From contig NZ_JNWZ01000050.1 in assembly GCF_000716545.1 (NCBI RefSeq), positions 1 to 64,000 on the forward strand: 64,000 nt of DNA, read 5' to 3'. This stretch comes from Kitasatospora phosalacinea. GTDB lineage: Bacteria > Actinomycetota > Actinomycetes > Streptomycetales > Streptomycetaceae. The notes beneath the pieces were generated by a model, which was given only the letters and a program-made list of their open reading frames with translations, ran no database searches and was not told where the DNA came from. A program made the position numbers and the translations under genes. Of this stretch, positions 50,932 to 60,024 are shown piece by piece (positions within the stretch are counted from its first letter, which is position 1; the number at the start of each line of letters is the position of its first letter).

Positions 50932-52368
50932 GTGACTGTCAACGACGACGTGTTCACGGACTGGAAGAACCGCGAGGAACTCGCGGAGACGATGATCCCG
51001 ATCATCGGGCGGCTCCACCGCGAGCGGGACGTCACCATCCTGCTGCACAGCCGTTCCCTGGTGAACAAGTCGGTGGTCAGCATCCTGAAGACGCACCGCT
51101 TCGCCCGCCAGATCGCCGGCGAGGAACTCTCGATCACCGAGACCTTCCCCTTCCTCCAGGCCCTCTCCACGCTCGACCTCGGCCCGTCCCAGATCGACCT
51201 CGGCCTGCTCGCCGAAGCCCACCGCGCCGACGACCGCGGCCTGTCCCCGGCGGAGTTCACCGCCGAGGCGGTGGCGGGTGCGACCGGTGCCAACAAGCTG
51301 GAGCGCCAGGCCCCGCGCGACGTGGTGCTGTACGGTTTCGGCCGGATCGGCCGCCTGCTGGCCCGGCTGCTGGTCGAGAAGGCCGGCGGCCTGCGGCTGC
51401 GCGCCATCGTGGTCCGCGACGGCGGCGGCGACGACCTGGTCAAGCGCGCCTCGCTGCTGCGCCGCGACTCCATCCACGGCCAGTTCCAGGGCACCATCAC
51501 CGTGGACGAGGCGAACAACACCATCGTCGCCAACGGCAACGCGATCCAGGTGATCTACTCCAACGACCCCGCCGAGGTGGACTACACCGCGTACGGGATC
51601 GACAACGCCATCCTGATCGACAACACCGGCCGCTGGCGCGACCGCGAGGGGCTCTCCAAGCACCTGCGCCCCGGCATCGCCAAGGTCGTGCTGACCGCCC
51701 CGGGCAAGGGCGACGTCCCCAACATCGTGCACGGCGTCAACCACGACACCGTCAAGCCGGACGAGCGGATCATCTCCTGCGCGTCCTGCACCACCAACGC
51801 GATCGTGCCGCCGCTGAAGGCGATGAACGAGGCGTACGGCGTGCTGCGCGGCCACGTGGAGACCGTCCACTCGTTCACCAACGACCAGAACCTGCTGGAC
51901 AACTACCACAAGGCCGACCGCCGGGGCCGCTCCGCGCCGCTCAACATGGTGATCACCGAGACCGGTGCCGCCTCGGCCGTCGCCAAGGCGCTCCCGGAGC
52001 TCCAGGCGAAGATCACCGGCAGCTCGATCCGCGTCCCCGTGCCGGACGTCTCGATCGCCATCCTCAACCTGCAGCTGGCCCGGGAGACCACCCGCGAGGA
52101 GGTCCTGGAGCACCTGCGGGAGGTGTCGCTGACCTCCTCGCTGAAGCGGCAGATCGACTTCATCGACTCGCCCGACGCGGTCTCCAGCGACTTCATCGGC
52201 TCCCGGCACGCCTCGATCGTGGACGCGGGCGCGACCAAGGTCGAGGGCGACAACGCGATCCTGTACCTGTGGTACGACAACGAGTTCGGCTACTCCTGCC
52301 AGGTCGTCCGGGTCGTCCAGCACGTCTCCGGCGTCGAGTACCCGACCTTCCCGGTCGCCGCGCACTGA
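50932..52368 (+). CDS. gap: Glyceraldehyde-3-phosphate dehydrogenase, long form
   Basis: 478 residues, about 130 more than the classical enzyme because of an N-terminal helical extension (DVFTDWKNREELAETMIPII, then VSILKTHRFARQIAGEEL). The NAD-binding start is VVLYGFGRIGRLLARLL, the catalytic Cys286 lies in SCASCTTN, and the C-terminal WYDNEFGYSCQVV is typical. Long-form GAPDHs of actinomycetes exist beside the classical glycolytic one. GTG 50932 lacks a good ribosome site; four 16-bp repeats precede it. A strong terminator follows. Confidence 0.92.
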   Translation: MTVNDDVFTDWKNREELAETMIPIIGRLHRERDVTILLHSRSLVNKSVVSILKTHRFARQIAGEELSITETFPFLQALSTLDLGPSQIDLGLLAEAHRADDRGLSPAEFTAEAVAGATGANKLERQAPRDVVLYGFGRIGRLLARLLVEKAGGLRLRAIVVRDGGGDDLVKRASLLRRDSIHGQFQGTITVDEANNTIVANGNAIQVIYSNDPAEVDYTAYGIDNAILIDNTGRWRDREGLSKHLRPGIAKVVLTAPGKGDVPNIVHGVNHDTVKPDERIISCASCTTNAIVPPLKAMNEAYGVLRGHVETVHSFTNDQNLLDNYHKADRRGRSAPLNMVITETGAASAVAKALPELQAKITGSSIRVPVPDVSIAILNLQLARETTREEVLEHLREVSLTSSLKRQIDFIDSPDAVSSDFIGSRHASIVDAGATKVEGDNAILYLWYDNEFGYSCQVVRVVQHVSGVEYPTFPVAAH

Positions 52369-52383
52369 CCCCGCGCCGACCCG

Positions 52384-52423
52384 AAGGGGAGGGCCCCGGC
52401 CGATCGGCCGGGGCCCTCCCCTT
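52384..52423. terminator. Bidirectional terminator with T-run
   Basis: A perfect 40-bp palindrome centred at 52403/52404 followed by TTTT, between the convergent GAPDH and CGNR genes. Confidence 0.9.
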
Positions 52424-52437
52424 TTCCTGACACCCCG

Positions 52438-53040
52438 TCAGTCCTGCTGCTCCGCGCGCTTCCTGGCGTAGGCGCGGGCCGCCCGGACGCGGTCGCCGCA
52501 GCGGGTCGAGCACCAGTGCCGGGCGGCGTGGGTGCGGACGTAGAACCGGCTGCACGGGGCGCCGCCGCAGCGGGCCAGCCGCTCGGCGTCCGGGCCGGTC
52601 AGCAGGTCGGCGGCGTCGGCGGCGAGCCGGGCCATCGCCCGGTCGGCGATCCGGTCGGCCGGGTGCGGCAGGCTGCGGTGCAGGCCGTGCTCGGCGTCCC
52701 AGCGCAGCAGCGGCACCGACGGGGCCGCCGCCAGCGCCTCGTTCACCGCCGCCAGCGCCCCGGGCGGGGCGGGCCGCCCCGCCACCCGGGCGTCCAGCAG
52801 CTCCCGCACCGCCCCCCGGAACGCCCGCAGCCGTACGGTGCACGGCTCCATCACCCGCCCCGCCTCCGGTGCCAGCCCGTGCCCGACCAGCCACTCGGAC
52901 GCCGGACCCGGCGCGCCGAGCAGGTCCAGCGGTCCGCTCGGCAGGGTCAGCAGCGAGTTGGCGAAGTCCAGCGCCGGGTACTGCTCGGCCCCCGGCGCGG
53001 GCGGCGGCGGTGCGGTGGCGGTGGCGGTGCGCTGGCTCAT
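52438..53040 (-). CDS. CGNR zinc-finger-type regulator
   Basis: 200 residues. The N-terminal half is the family's ligand/ABATE-like helical domain (LDFANSLLTLPSGPLDLLG). The C-terminal zinc finger has CGGAPCSRFYVRTHAARHWC and CSTRCGDRVRAARAYARKR; the name-giving CGNR reads CGDR. ATG 53040 has gagggg directly upstream. It is divergent from the metallo-hydrolase gene, with two matching operators between. Confidence 0.87.
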   Translation of the reverse strand: MSQRTATATAPPPPAPGAEQYPALDFANSLLTLPSGPLDLLGAPGPASEWLVGHGLAPEAGRVMEPCTVRLRAFRGAVRELLDARVAGRPAPPGALAAVNEALAAAPSVPLLRWDAEHGLHRSLPHPADRIADRAMARLAADAADLLTGPDAERLARCGGAPCSRFYVRTHAARHWCSTRCGDRVRAARAYARKRAEQQD

Positions 53041-53153
53041 GCCCCTCATGGTAAACGCTCGCCTTGCCCGTGAGGAGGCCCGGGCCCGGACGCGATGATG
53101 GACATGTCGACTGATCGATTCGGCCAGGGAGTTGGCGGTCGGCCGACGGGACT

Positions 53154-53227
53154 TCACGGAAAAACTTGCGCTTCTCCGTGAGAGGTCGCTAGATTCTCCT
53201 CACGGAGAAAGTTGAAGTTCCCCGTGA
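53154..53227 (+). promoter_or_regulatory. Promoter with two identical-geometry operators
   Basis: TCACGGA (53154) and TCCGTGA (53175) form one inverted pair, TCACGGA (53200) and CCCGTGA (53221) a second; in each the halves start 21 bp apart, and the pairs are 46 bp apart. A promoter fits between: -35 TTGCGC at 53166 and -10 TAGATT at 53190, 18 bp spacing. Operator 1 covers the -35, operator 2 the start of transcription of the metallo-hydrolase gene. Confidence 0.65.
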
Positions 53228-53254
53228 GGGGAGCGCCGATTCGCGAGGTGTGAC

Positions 53255-53992
53255 ATGACCGCTGTCCCCGCCGTCCAGGTCTTCGGAGGCCCCACCGCCC
53301 TGATCGAGTACGGCGGCCTGCGCCTGCTCACCGACCCGACCTTCGACGCCCCCGGCGACTACCCGCGCGGCGACGGCCGGTTCCTCACCAAGACCCTCCC
53401 CGGCACCGCCGACCCCGCCGACCTCGGCCCGATCGACGCCGTCCTGCTCTCGCACGACGAACACCCCGACAACCTCGACCGCCGCGGCCGCGAACTGCTC
53501 GCCGACGTCCCGCTCACCCTCACCACCCGCGGCGGCGCCGAGCGCCTCGGCGGCACCGCGCGCGGCCTCGCCCCCTGGGAGAGCGTCGAACTGGGCGCCG
53601 TCACCGTCACCGCCGTCCCCGCCCAGCACGGGCCCGACGGCAGCGAACCGCTGGTCGGCGAGGTCGTCGGCTTCGTCCTGACCGGCCCCGGCCTGCCGGT
53701 GGTCTACGTCAGCGGCGACAACGCCTCGCTCGCGGTGGTCGAGCGGATCGCCGAACGCTTCGGCCCCGTCGACACCGCCGTCCTGTTCGCCGGCGGCGCC
53801 CGCACCGGCATCCTCGACAACGCCCTGCTCACCCTCGACAGCGCCCGCGCCGCCGAAGCCGCCCGCATCCTCGGCGCCCGCCGCGTCGTCCCCGTCCACT
53901 ACGACAGCTGGGCCCACTTCACTGAGGGCCGCGAACCCCTGCTCGCCGCCTTCGCCGCGGCCGGCCTCGCGGACCTCCTCGAACTGCGCTGA
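53255..53992 (+). CDS. MBL-fold metallo-hydrolase
   Basis: 245 residues. The metal site reads LLSHDEHPDNLD (HxxHxDN in place of HxHxDH), with later ligands in PAQHGPDG, VYVSGDNAS and VVPVHYDSWAHF. It resembles UlaG-like lactonases or related esterases. ATG 53255 has a gagg site. The two-operator promoter and divergent CGNR regulator suggest substrate induction. Confidence 0.85.
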   Translation: MTAVPAVQVFGGPTALIEYGGLRLLTDPTFDAPGDYPRGDGRFLTKTLPGTADPADLGPIDAVLLSHDEHPDNLDRRGRELLADVPLTLTTRGGAERLGGTARGLAPWESVELGAVTVTAVPAQHGPDGSEPLVGEVVGFVLTGPGLPVVYVSGDNASLAVVERIAERFGPVDTAVLFAGGARTGILDNALLTLDSARAAEAARILGARRVVPVHYDSWAHFTEGREPLLAAFAAAGLADLLELR

Positions 53993-54100
53993 CCCGGCCA
54001 AACACCGAGATCCTTCCGGTACCCGCCCGACGTCCGCGCCGTCACCGTCCGGCCCTGTCGTGTGGTCCGCGCGGCGTGCGCCGGTCGACGAGGAGGGGCC

Positions 54101-54634
54101 GTGGGACCGATGGGACCGGGGGGTGGCCGGTCGGCGCTCCGGCGCCGGGCGGGAGCCGTCGGGGCGGGGCTCGCGCTCGTCGCGACCTCGGCGTGCACGG
54201 CCGGGCAGGACGGCGCGGCGGGCCTGTCGGTGACCGAGGACGGGCACCTGCTCGGCGTGCCGGCACTGTGCGGACGGAAGACGGTCGGCGCGGACGTCGT
54301 CACGACCGCCGCCGGACAGGACGGCCTGCTCGGCACCTGGACGCCCGACCACGCCCTCGACTTCGGCACCGTCACCTGGCGCCTGGACGGACCCGCCGAG
54401 GGCCGGGACGCCACCGCCTACGTCGGCGCCCTCGACCCCGGCACCACCTACCGGCTCTACACCCGGAGCGCGGACGACGGCTGGTTCACCACCCAAGTCT
54501 CCTTCACGGCGGCGGACCTGGACCGCCTCGCCCCCGGAACCGTTCGCTACGACCGGACCGGGCCCGACGGCAGAACCACCGCAGCCGTCGTCCCGCTCGA
54601 CCGGTTCATCGCCGAAGCCTGCCACCAGCACTGA
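54101..54634 (+). CDS. Small lipoprotein
   Basis: 177 residues. GTG 54101 has aggagggg 3 bases upstream. Basic start, hydrophobic stretch and lipobox VATSAC (Cys about 32) indicate a lipid-anchored extracellular protein. The body is beta-rich (LDFGTVTWRLDGPAEGRDAT, YRLYTRSADDGWFTTQVSFT); not recognised. It stands alone between the metallo-hydrolase and helicase genes. Confidence 0.7.
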   Translation: MGPMGPGGGRSALRRRAGAVGAGLALVATSACTAGQDGAAGLSVTEDGHLLGVPALCGRKTVGADVVTTAAGQDGLLGTWTPDHALDFGTVTWRLDGPAEGRDATAYVGALDPGTTYRLYTRSADDGWFTTQVSFTAADLDRLAPGTVRYDRTGPDGRTTAAVVPLDRFIAEACHQH

Positions 54635-54703
54635 CCCGCCCCCGGGGTGACGGTGGCGGGTGCCAGGATGGGCGGCCGGACGAGTGGGCGGGAGGAGACG
54701 CGG

Positions 54704-56878
54704 GTGGTGGGAGGTAGCGGGCGCCGGGCCCGGAGCGCGGTGGCGGTGGCCGGGCGGCAGCGGGCGGCCGCGCGGGCGCTGGTGGCGGACCACGCGGCGG
54801 CCGTCGGGGAGGTCGCCGAGGCGCACCGGCGGATCTTCGAGCGGCTGGTGCGGGCCGAGCTGGCGGCGATCCCGGTCGAGCGGCTCAAGGACGTCACCGA
54901 GGGCCGTCTGCAGATCGGGACGCTGCGCTCCGTCGGCTACACCACCGTCGCGGCCGTGCACGGCGCCACCCGGCAGGACCTGCTGCGGATCCCCGGCATC
55001 GGGGGCCCCACCGCCGCCCAACTGCTCGCCGCCGCCGGCCAGATCGCCACCGCCGTCGAGGAGGGCACCGCCGTCCGCCTCGACCCCGCGCACCCCGACG
55101 CCGAGGCCACCGCACTGGTCGCCGCCCTGCACCGGCTGGTGCTGGCCGGGCCCGCCGCCCACCGGGCCGCCGCCGAGGCCGCCGAACTCGACGCCCGGTA
55201 CGAGACCCCGATGGCCGAGGCCAGGTACGCCCGGGGGCGGCTGCGCGGCCTGCTGGCCGGCGCCGAGAAGCGCGAACGCGCCCGGCGGGCCGTCGAGTCG
55301 CTGGCCGAGGAGGGGGAACGGGCGGACGCGGACGGGGTGGAGCTGCGCTTCGCCCAGGCGTCCGCCGACCTGCTGCGCCCGCTCGCCGGGGAGGTCGAGG
55401 TCTGGGTCGAGTTCGAGCACCGGGCCGCCGAGTTCTACGCCGAGCTGTCCGTGCTCGCCGAGGACGGCCGGCTCGCCGGTCCGACCGCCACCGACGGCCG
55501 GGCCGCCGCCGAGGGCCACCTGCCCGACGGCGTCGCCGCGGAGGTCCGCGCCCAGCGCCTCGACGACCGGGGCCGCACCGTCTCGCTCCGCGGCTACCAG
55601 GCGTTCGGCGCCCGGTTCGCGCTGGCCCGCCGGAAGGTGGTGATCGGCGACGAGATGGGCCTCGGCAAGACCGTCCAGGCGCTCGCCGTGCTCGCCCACC
55701 TCGCCGCGGACGGCGGGCCGCACCGCTTCCTGGTGGTGTGCCCCGCCTCGGTGCTGGTCAACTGGCAGCGCGAGACCGCCGAACGCACCACCCTCGCTCC
55801 GCACCGCTACCACGGCCCCGACCGGGAGGCCGCCCGCGAGCGCTGGCTCGCCGCCGGCGGCGTCCTGGTCGCCACCTACGAGTCGCTGCGCACCCTGGCC
55901 GCCGACCCGGTCACCGCGCTGGTCGTCGACGAGGCGCACTTCGTGAAGAACCCCGCCGCCCGGCGCACCCGGCTGGTCGCCGAGTGGGCCGCCCGCACCG
56001 AGCACGTGCTGTTCCTGACCGGCACCCCGATGGAGAACCGGGTGGAGGAGTTCCGCACCCTGATCGGCCACCTCCAGCCCGACCTGCTCGCCGACCTCCC
56101 GGCCGGCCTCGGCGCCCTCGGCCCGCTCGCCTTCCGCCGCGCCGTCGCCCCCGCCTACCTGCGCCGCAACCAGCAGGACGTGCTCACCGAACTCCCGGAC
56201 GTGGTACGGGTCGACGAGTGGAACGAACTCTCCGCGCCGGACCGCGCCGCGTACGCCGCCGCCGTCGCCGAGGGCAACTTCATGGCGATGCGCCGCGCCG
56301 CGTACGCCGAGCCCGCGCACTCCGCGAAACTCCGCCGACTGCGCGAACTCGTCGCCGAGGCGGCCGAGTCCGGGCACAAGGTGGTGGTCTTCTCGTACTT
56401 CCGGGAGGTGCTCGCCGCCGTGCGCGGCGCCCTCGGCGCGTCCGTCACCGGCGCCGTCGCCGGATCGCTCCCGGCCGAGCAGCGGCAGGAACTGGTGGAC
56501 GCGTTCACCGCCACCGACGGCCACGCCGTGCTGCTCTGCCAGATCCAGGCCGGCGGCCTCGGCCTCAACCTCCAGGCCGCCAACGTGGTGATCCTGTGCG
56601 AACCGCAGCTCAAGCCGACCCTGGAGGACCAGGCGGTGGCCCGTGCCCAGCGGATGGGCCAGATCCGCCGCGTCCGGGTGCACCGGCTGCTGGCCACCGA
56701 CAGCCTCGACCGCCGACTGGTCGAACTGCTGCGCGGCAAGGCCGAGTTGTTCGACAGCTACGCCCGCCGCAGCGATCTCGCCGAGGCCGCCCCCGAAGCC
56801 GTCGACATCTCCGACCGGGCGCTCGCGGTCCGGATCGTCGAGGACGAGCAGCTCCGGCTGGCCGTCCCCGCGAGCTGA
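54704..56878 (+). CDS. SNF2-family DNA-dependent ATPase/helicase
   Basis: 724 residues. An N-terminal region contains a helix-hairpin-helix (QDLLRIPGIGGPTAAQLLAA). The SNF2 core shows Walker A GDEMGLGKT, motif Ia VVCPASVLVNWQRE, Walker B DEAHFVKN, LTGTPMEN, and in the second lobe KVVVFSYFREVL, QIQAGGLGLNLQAANVVI, and the arginine-finger motif AVARAQRMGQIRRV. GTG 54704 follows ggagga by 7 bases; GTG 54647 and ATG 54668 are other options. It probably remodels DNA-protein complexes or takes part in repair. No methyltransferase or nuclease gene is adjacent. Confidence 0.9.
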   Translation: MVGGSGRRARSAVAVAGRQRAAARALVADHAAAVGEVAEAHRRIFERLVRAELAAIPVERLKDVTEGRLQIGTLRSVGYTTVAAVHGATRQDLLRIPGIGGPTAAQLLAAAGQIATAVEEGTAVRLDPAHPDAEATALVAALHRLVLAGPAAHRAAAEAAELDARYETPMAEARYARGRLRGLLAGAEKRERARRAVESLAEEGERADADGVELRFAQASADLLRPLAGEVEVWVEFEHRAAEFYAELSVLAEDGRLAGPTATDGRAAAEGHLPDGVAAEVRAQRLDDRGRTVSLRGYQAFGARFALARRKVVIGDEMGLGKTVQALAVLAHLAADGGPHRFLVVCPASVLVNWQRETAERTTLAPHRYHGPDREAARERWLAAGGVLVATYESLRTLAADPVTALVVDEAHFVKNPAARRTRLVAEWAARTEHVLFLTGTPMENRVEEFRTLIGHLQPDLLADLPAGLGALGPLAFRRAVAPAYLRRNQQDVLTELPDVVRVDEWNELSAPDRAAYAAAVAEGNFMAMRRAAYAEPAHSAKLRRLRELVAEAAESGHKVVVFSYFREVLAAVRGALGASVTGAVAGSLPAEQRQELVDAFTATDGHAVLLCQIQAGGLGLNLQAANVVILCEPQLKPTLEDQAVARAQRMGQIRRVRVHRLLATDSLDRRLVELLRGKAELFDSYARRSDLAEAAPEAVDISDRALAVRIVEDEQLRLAVPAS

Positions 56879-56885
56879 CGTACCG

Positions 56886-57887
56886 TCAGATCCGTACCAG
56901 CATCTTGCCGGTGTTCGCGCCCGCCAGCACGCCGAGGAACGCCTCCACCGTGCGGTCGAAGCCGTCCAGCACCGTCTCCGGAGCCGACACCCGCCCGGAG
57001 CGCAGCTGCGGGCCCAGCAGGGCGTACAACTCCTGCTGCGCGTCCAGGTGGTGGCGGACCAGGAAGCCCTCCAGCCGGATGCTGCGGTGCACCAGTTCGA
57101 ACAGGTTGTGCGGGGCGGCGGGCGGCGGGGTCGCCACCCCGTACTGGGAGATCGCGCCGCACCAGGCGATCCGGCCGAAGTCGCGCATCGCGCCGATCGC
57201 CGCCTCCAGGTGCTCGCCGCCGACGTTGTCCAGGTACACGTCGATGCCGTCCGGGGCCGCCGCCGCCAGCAGCTCGGCCACCGGGCCGTCGTGGTAGTCG
57301 AAGGCCGCGTCGAAGCCCAACTCGCCGGTCAGGAAAGCCGTCTTGGCGGCACTGCCCGCCGAGCCCACCACCCGCCGGGCCCCCAGTAGCCGGGCCAACT
57401 GCCCCGCCGCGGTGCCGACCCCGCCCGCCGCCGCCGAGACGAACACGTCCTCCCCGGGCTTGAGCCGCGCGATCCGGGTCAGCCCCACGTACGCGGACAG
57501 GCCGGTGCCGCCCAGCACGCTCAGGTGCGCGCTCAGCGGCACCCCCGGCAGCTCGGGCAGCGCCCGCACCCGTTCGGCCGCCACCACCGCGTGCGTCCGC
57601 CACCCCTCCCGGTGGATCACCGCCGTCCCCACCGGCAGCGCCGCCGACCGCGACTCCACCACCCGCCCCACCGCCCGTCCCTCCAGCGGCGCCCCCAGCG
57701 GATAACCGCCCTCCCCGCCGTCCAGCAGCCCCACCATGTACGGGTCCACGGACAGGAAGGCGTTCTCCACCAGCACCTCCCCCTCGCCGAGCGCGGGCAG
57801 CACCCCGTCGACGAAGGCGAACAGCTCGGCGGTGGCCGGACCGCTCGGACGGGAGACCTGGTGGACGGCGCGGAAGGACACGGGCAC
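56886..57887 (-). CDS. NADP-dependent MDR oxidoreductase (CurA/leukotriene B4 dehydrogenase-like)
   Basis: 333 residues, zinc-independent medium-chain reductase. FLSVDPYMVGLLDGGEGGYP and the nucleotide-binding VFVSAAAGGVGTAAGQLARL segment, then YLDNVGGEHLEAAIGAM, are hallmarks. It should reduce enones or related alpha,beta-unsaturated carbonyls. GTG 57887 has ggag 9 bases upstream. It is divergent from a LysR gene across 335 bp. Confidence 0.88.
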   Translation of the reverse strand: MPVSFRAVHQVSRPSGPATAELFAFVDGVLPALGEGEVLVENAFLSVDPYMVGLLDGGEGGYPLGAPLEGRAVGRVVESRSAALPVGTAVIHREGWRTHAVVAAERVRALPELPGVPLSAHLSVLGGTGLSAYVGLTRIARLKPGEDVFVSAAAGGVGTAAGQLARLLGARRVVGSAGSAAKTAFLTGELGFDAAFDYHDGPVAELLAAAAPDGIDVYLDNVGGEHLEAAIGAMRDFGRIAWCGAISQYGVATPPPAAPHNLFELVHRSIRLEGFLVRHHLDAQQELYALLGPQLRSGRVSAPETVLDGFDRTVEAFLGVLAGANTGKMLVRI

Positions 57888-58222
57888 GGCGGAACACTCC
57901 GTAAGGGGAAGGGGCTCGACGTGCCACGACGTTACGGAGCGGGGAGGACCCGCGGCAGGGTGCGGCGTCGATGGCCGCGCCGGATCCATGAGCGGCGTTC
58001 ATGGAACGGGCGGCCGCCGGTGTCGGGGCGGTCCGGGCCGGACTCGTGCCGGTGGAGCGGGGAGTCCAGGAGCAGGGCGCCCTCGGAGGGCCGCCTGCGG
58101 CGGGCGGTGTGCTCGTCCGCGTCGGCCCGGGCCGCGATCGCCCCGATCTGCGCACCCCGACGGCACCGGACCGCCCGTCCGGAGGCCGCGGGAGCGTCCC
58201 CGGCACGCCGTAGGCTGCGGGC
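57888..58222. promoter_or_regulatory. 335-bp divergent intergenic region
   Basis: It separates the MDR reductase and LysR genes. Inverted ACGTGCCACGACGTTACGGA-type sequence (about 57920-57940) is a weak LysR-box candidate. A 70-codon frame at 58001-58213 has no ribosome site or recognisable features. No other structure was seen. Confidence 0.3.
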
Positions 58223-59134
58223 GTGACGGACGATCTCCTCCCGCAGGAACTGCGGATCCTGGTCGCGGTCGCCGACAGCGGCGGCTTCACCGCCGCCGCC
58301 GAACGGCTCGGCCTGACCCAGTCCGCGGTGTCGCACGCCGTGCGGGGCTGCGAGCGCAAGCTCGGCGCGGTGCTGTTCGAGCGCGGGCGGCGCGGGGCGC
58401 GGCCCACCGAGGCCGGGGAGCGGGTCGCCGGGCACGCCCGGCGGATCCTGCGGCTGCTGGCCGCGCTCCCCGGCGAGGCCCGGCAGGCCGCGGCCGGTGC
58501 CGGGGCGGTGCCGAGCGGACCGCTGCGGATCGCCGCGTTCCGCTCCGCCGCCGTCCAGGTGCTGCCCCCGGTGCTGGCCGCGCTCGCCGCCCGCTGCCCC
58601 GGACTGCTGCCGGAGGTGCGGATCGTCCGCGACCTCGGGCGCGGCACGGCGGGCGAGGTCGCCGACGGCCGGGCCGACCTGGCGCTCGCCACCCTGGACG
58701 TCCGCGGCGGGGTCACGCTGCCCGGGCTGCTCGCCGCACCGCTGTACCGGGAGGAGTACGCGCTCGCCCACCAGCAGGGGCACCCCGACCCGCGGAGCCT
58801 GCCGCTGGTCGACTGGGACGAGAACTGCGGCTCCTACACCGCCGCCTGGTGGAAGCGCCAGGACTGGCTGCCGCCCGCGACCGTCAACGTCGCCGACGAC
58901 ACCGTGGTGCTCTCGCTCGCCGCCCAGGGCCTCGGCATGGCCGTGATGCCCCGGCTCAGCCTGGACCGCCCGCCCCCCGGACTCGCCGTCACCGACCTCG
59001 GCCCGGACCGGCCCTCCCGGCAGGTCGGCTACGTCACCACCCCCGAACTCGCCCGCACCGCCGCCGTCCGCGAACTGATCCGGGCCCTGCGCGCCGCGCC
59101 GCTGCCGAACGGGGCCACCGCGGTGGCGAATTGA
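58223..59134 (+). CDS. LysR-family transcriptional regulator
   Basis: 303 residues. Helix-turn-helix ELRILVAVADSGGFTAAAER, LGLTQSAVSHAVRGCERKLG, then a type 2 effector domain (LRIAAFRSAAVQVLPPVLAA, VNVADDTVVLSLAAQGLGMA). It probably controls the divergent MDR reductase gene. Confidence 0.92.
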   Translation: MTDDLLPQELRILVAVADSGGFTAAAERLGLTQSAVSHAVRGCERKLGAVLFERGRRGARPTEAGERVAGHARRILRLLAALPGEARQAAAGAGAVPSGPLRIAAFRSAAVQVLPPVLAALAARCPGLLPEVRIVRDLGRGTAGEVADGRADLALATLDVRGGVTLPGLLAAPLYREEYALAHQQGHPDPRSLPLVDWDENCGSYTAAWWKRQDWLPPATVNVADDTVVLSLAAQGLGMAVMPRLSLDRPPPGLAVTDLGPDRPSRQVGYVTTPELARTAAVRELIRALRAAPLPNGATAVAN

Positions 59135-59409
59135 CGGCCGACGGGCGGGGGTGCGTCCCGCCGCCCTAGCGGGGGCGCCCGGCCCGGAGAGACGAGAGGT
59201 GGGCCGGTGGGCGGCGGGACGTGGAGTGACGAACCCCGCCGACGAGTCTGCGCGGCCCCGCTCACGTTCCGCTAACGCCCCGCTGACGTGCGCAGAAGCC
59301 CGCCCTCCGGTCCTGACTTGACGGGTGGTCGAACGGCGGGGGAGGGTACGCCGGGGCGGCCCGCGAGGGTCGTGCGGGAAAGCCGGCAGGGGAGCGGACG
59401 GGGGGAGCG

Positions 59410-59979
59410 ATGCGGGCGCTCACCGAGGCGCGGGACGAACCGATGGCGGACGACGGGCTGCTGCTGCGCCGGCCGGGCCCCGGCGACGCCGCCCTCGTGC
59501 ACCGGGGCAGCCACGACCCGCTGGTGCGCGAGTTCCTCCAGGCCGTCGTCCCGCACCGGGACACCGCCGCGGCCGAGAAGTGGCTGGCCGACATTCCCCC
59601 GATGCTGTGGGAGACCGGCCGCGCCGCGTACTTCGCGCTGGAGGACACCGCCACCGGCGAACCCGTCGGCTGGGCCGAGCTGGTCGACCTCGACCCGGAG
59701 CGGGAGTGCGCCGAGGTCGCCGTCTGGCTGCTGCCCGAACACCGCCGGCTCCGCACCGCCAAGGCCGCGCTGCGCCTGGTGTGCCGCTTCGGCTTCGAAC
59801 GGATCGGCCTGCGCCGGATCGACGCCTACGCCGCCGCCGACAACATGCCCAGCCAGCTGACCGGCGCCGCGATCGGCTTCCGCCGGGCCGGCTACCGCCC
59901 GGCGCTGTTCCGCAGCTCCCGCACCCACCGGCTGCACGACGCCGTGCACGCCACCCTCGTACCCGAAGACCTCTGCTGA
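59410..59979 (+). CDS. GNAT-family N-acetyltransferase (RimJ/RimL type)
   Basis: 189 residues. ALEDTATGEPVGWAELVDLD, CAEVAVWLLPEHRRLRTAKA (acetyl-CoA loop variant), RLVCRFGFERIGLRRIDAY and a late IGFRRAGYRPALFR follow the acetyltransferase fold. ATG 59410 has ggggag upstream. Substrate unknown. It is 45 bp ahead of the WD40 gene and may be cotranscribed. Confidence 0.82.
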   Translation: MRALTEARDEPMADDGLLLRRPGPGDAALVHRGSHDPLVREFLQAVVPHRDTAAAEKWLADIPPMLWETGRAAYFALEDTATGEPVGWAELVDLDPERECAEVAVWLLPEHRRLRTAKAALRLVCRFGFERIGLRRIDAYAAADNMPSQLTGAAIGFRRAGYRPALFRSSRTHRLHDAVHATLVPEDLC

Positions 59980-60024
59980 CCCTCGGGGCTCCCGACCTCA
60001 CTGCACCGAACCAGGAGTGACACC

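Noticed and set aside
37276..53215. 9-mer GAAAGTTGA at 37276, 50920 and 53207, each upstream of a plus-strand gene
   Set aside because: Positions relative to starts differ (184, 4 and 40 bp) and flanks are unrelated; probably chance.
53189..56683. Long minus-strand open frame under the helicase and metallo-hydrolase genes
   Set aside because: Antisense shadow of clear genes; Gly/Val-rich with no motif.
58001..58213. 70-codon plus-strand ORF between the MDR and LysR genes
   Set aside because: No ribosome site, no recognisable domain, bias fades in the second half.
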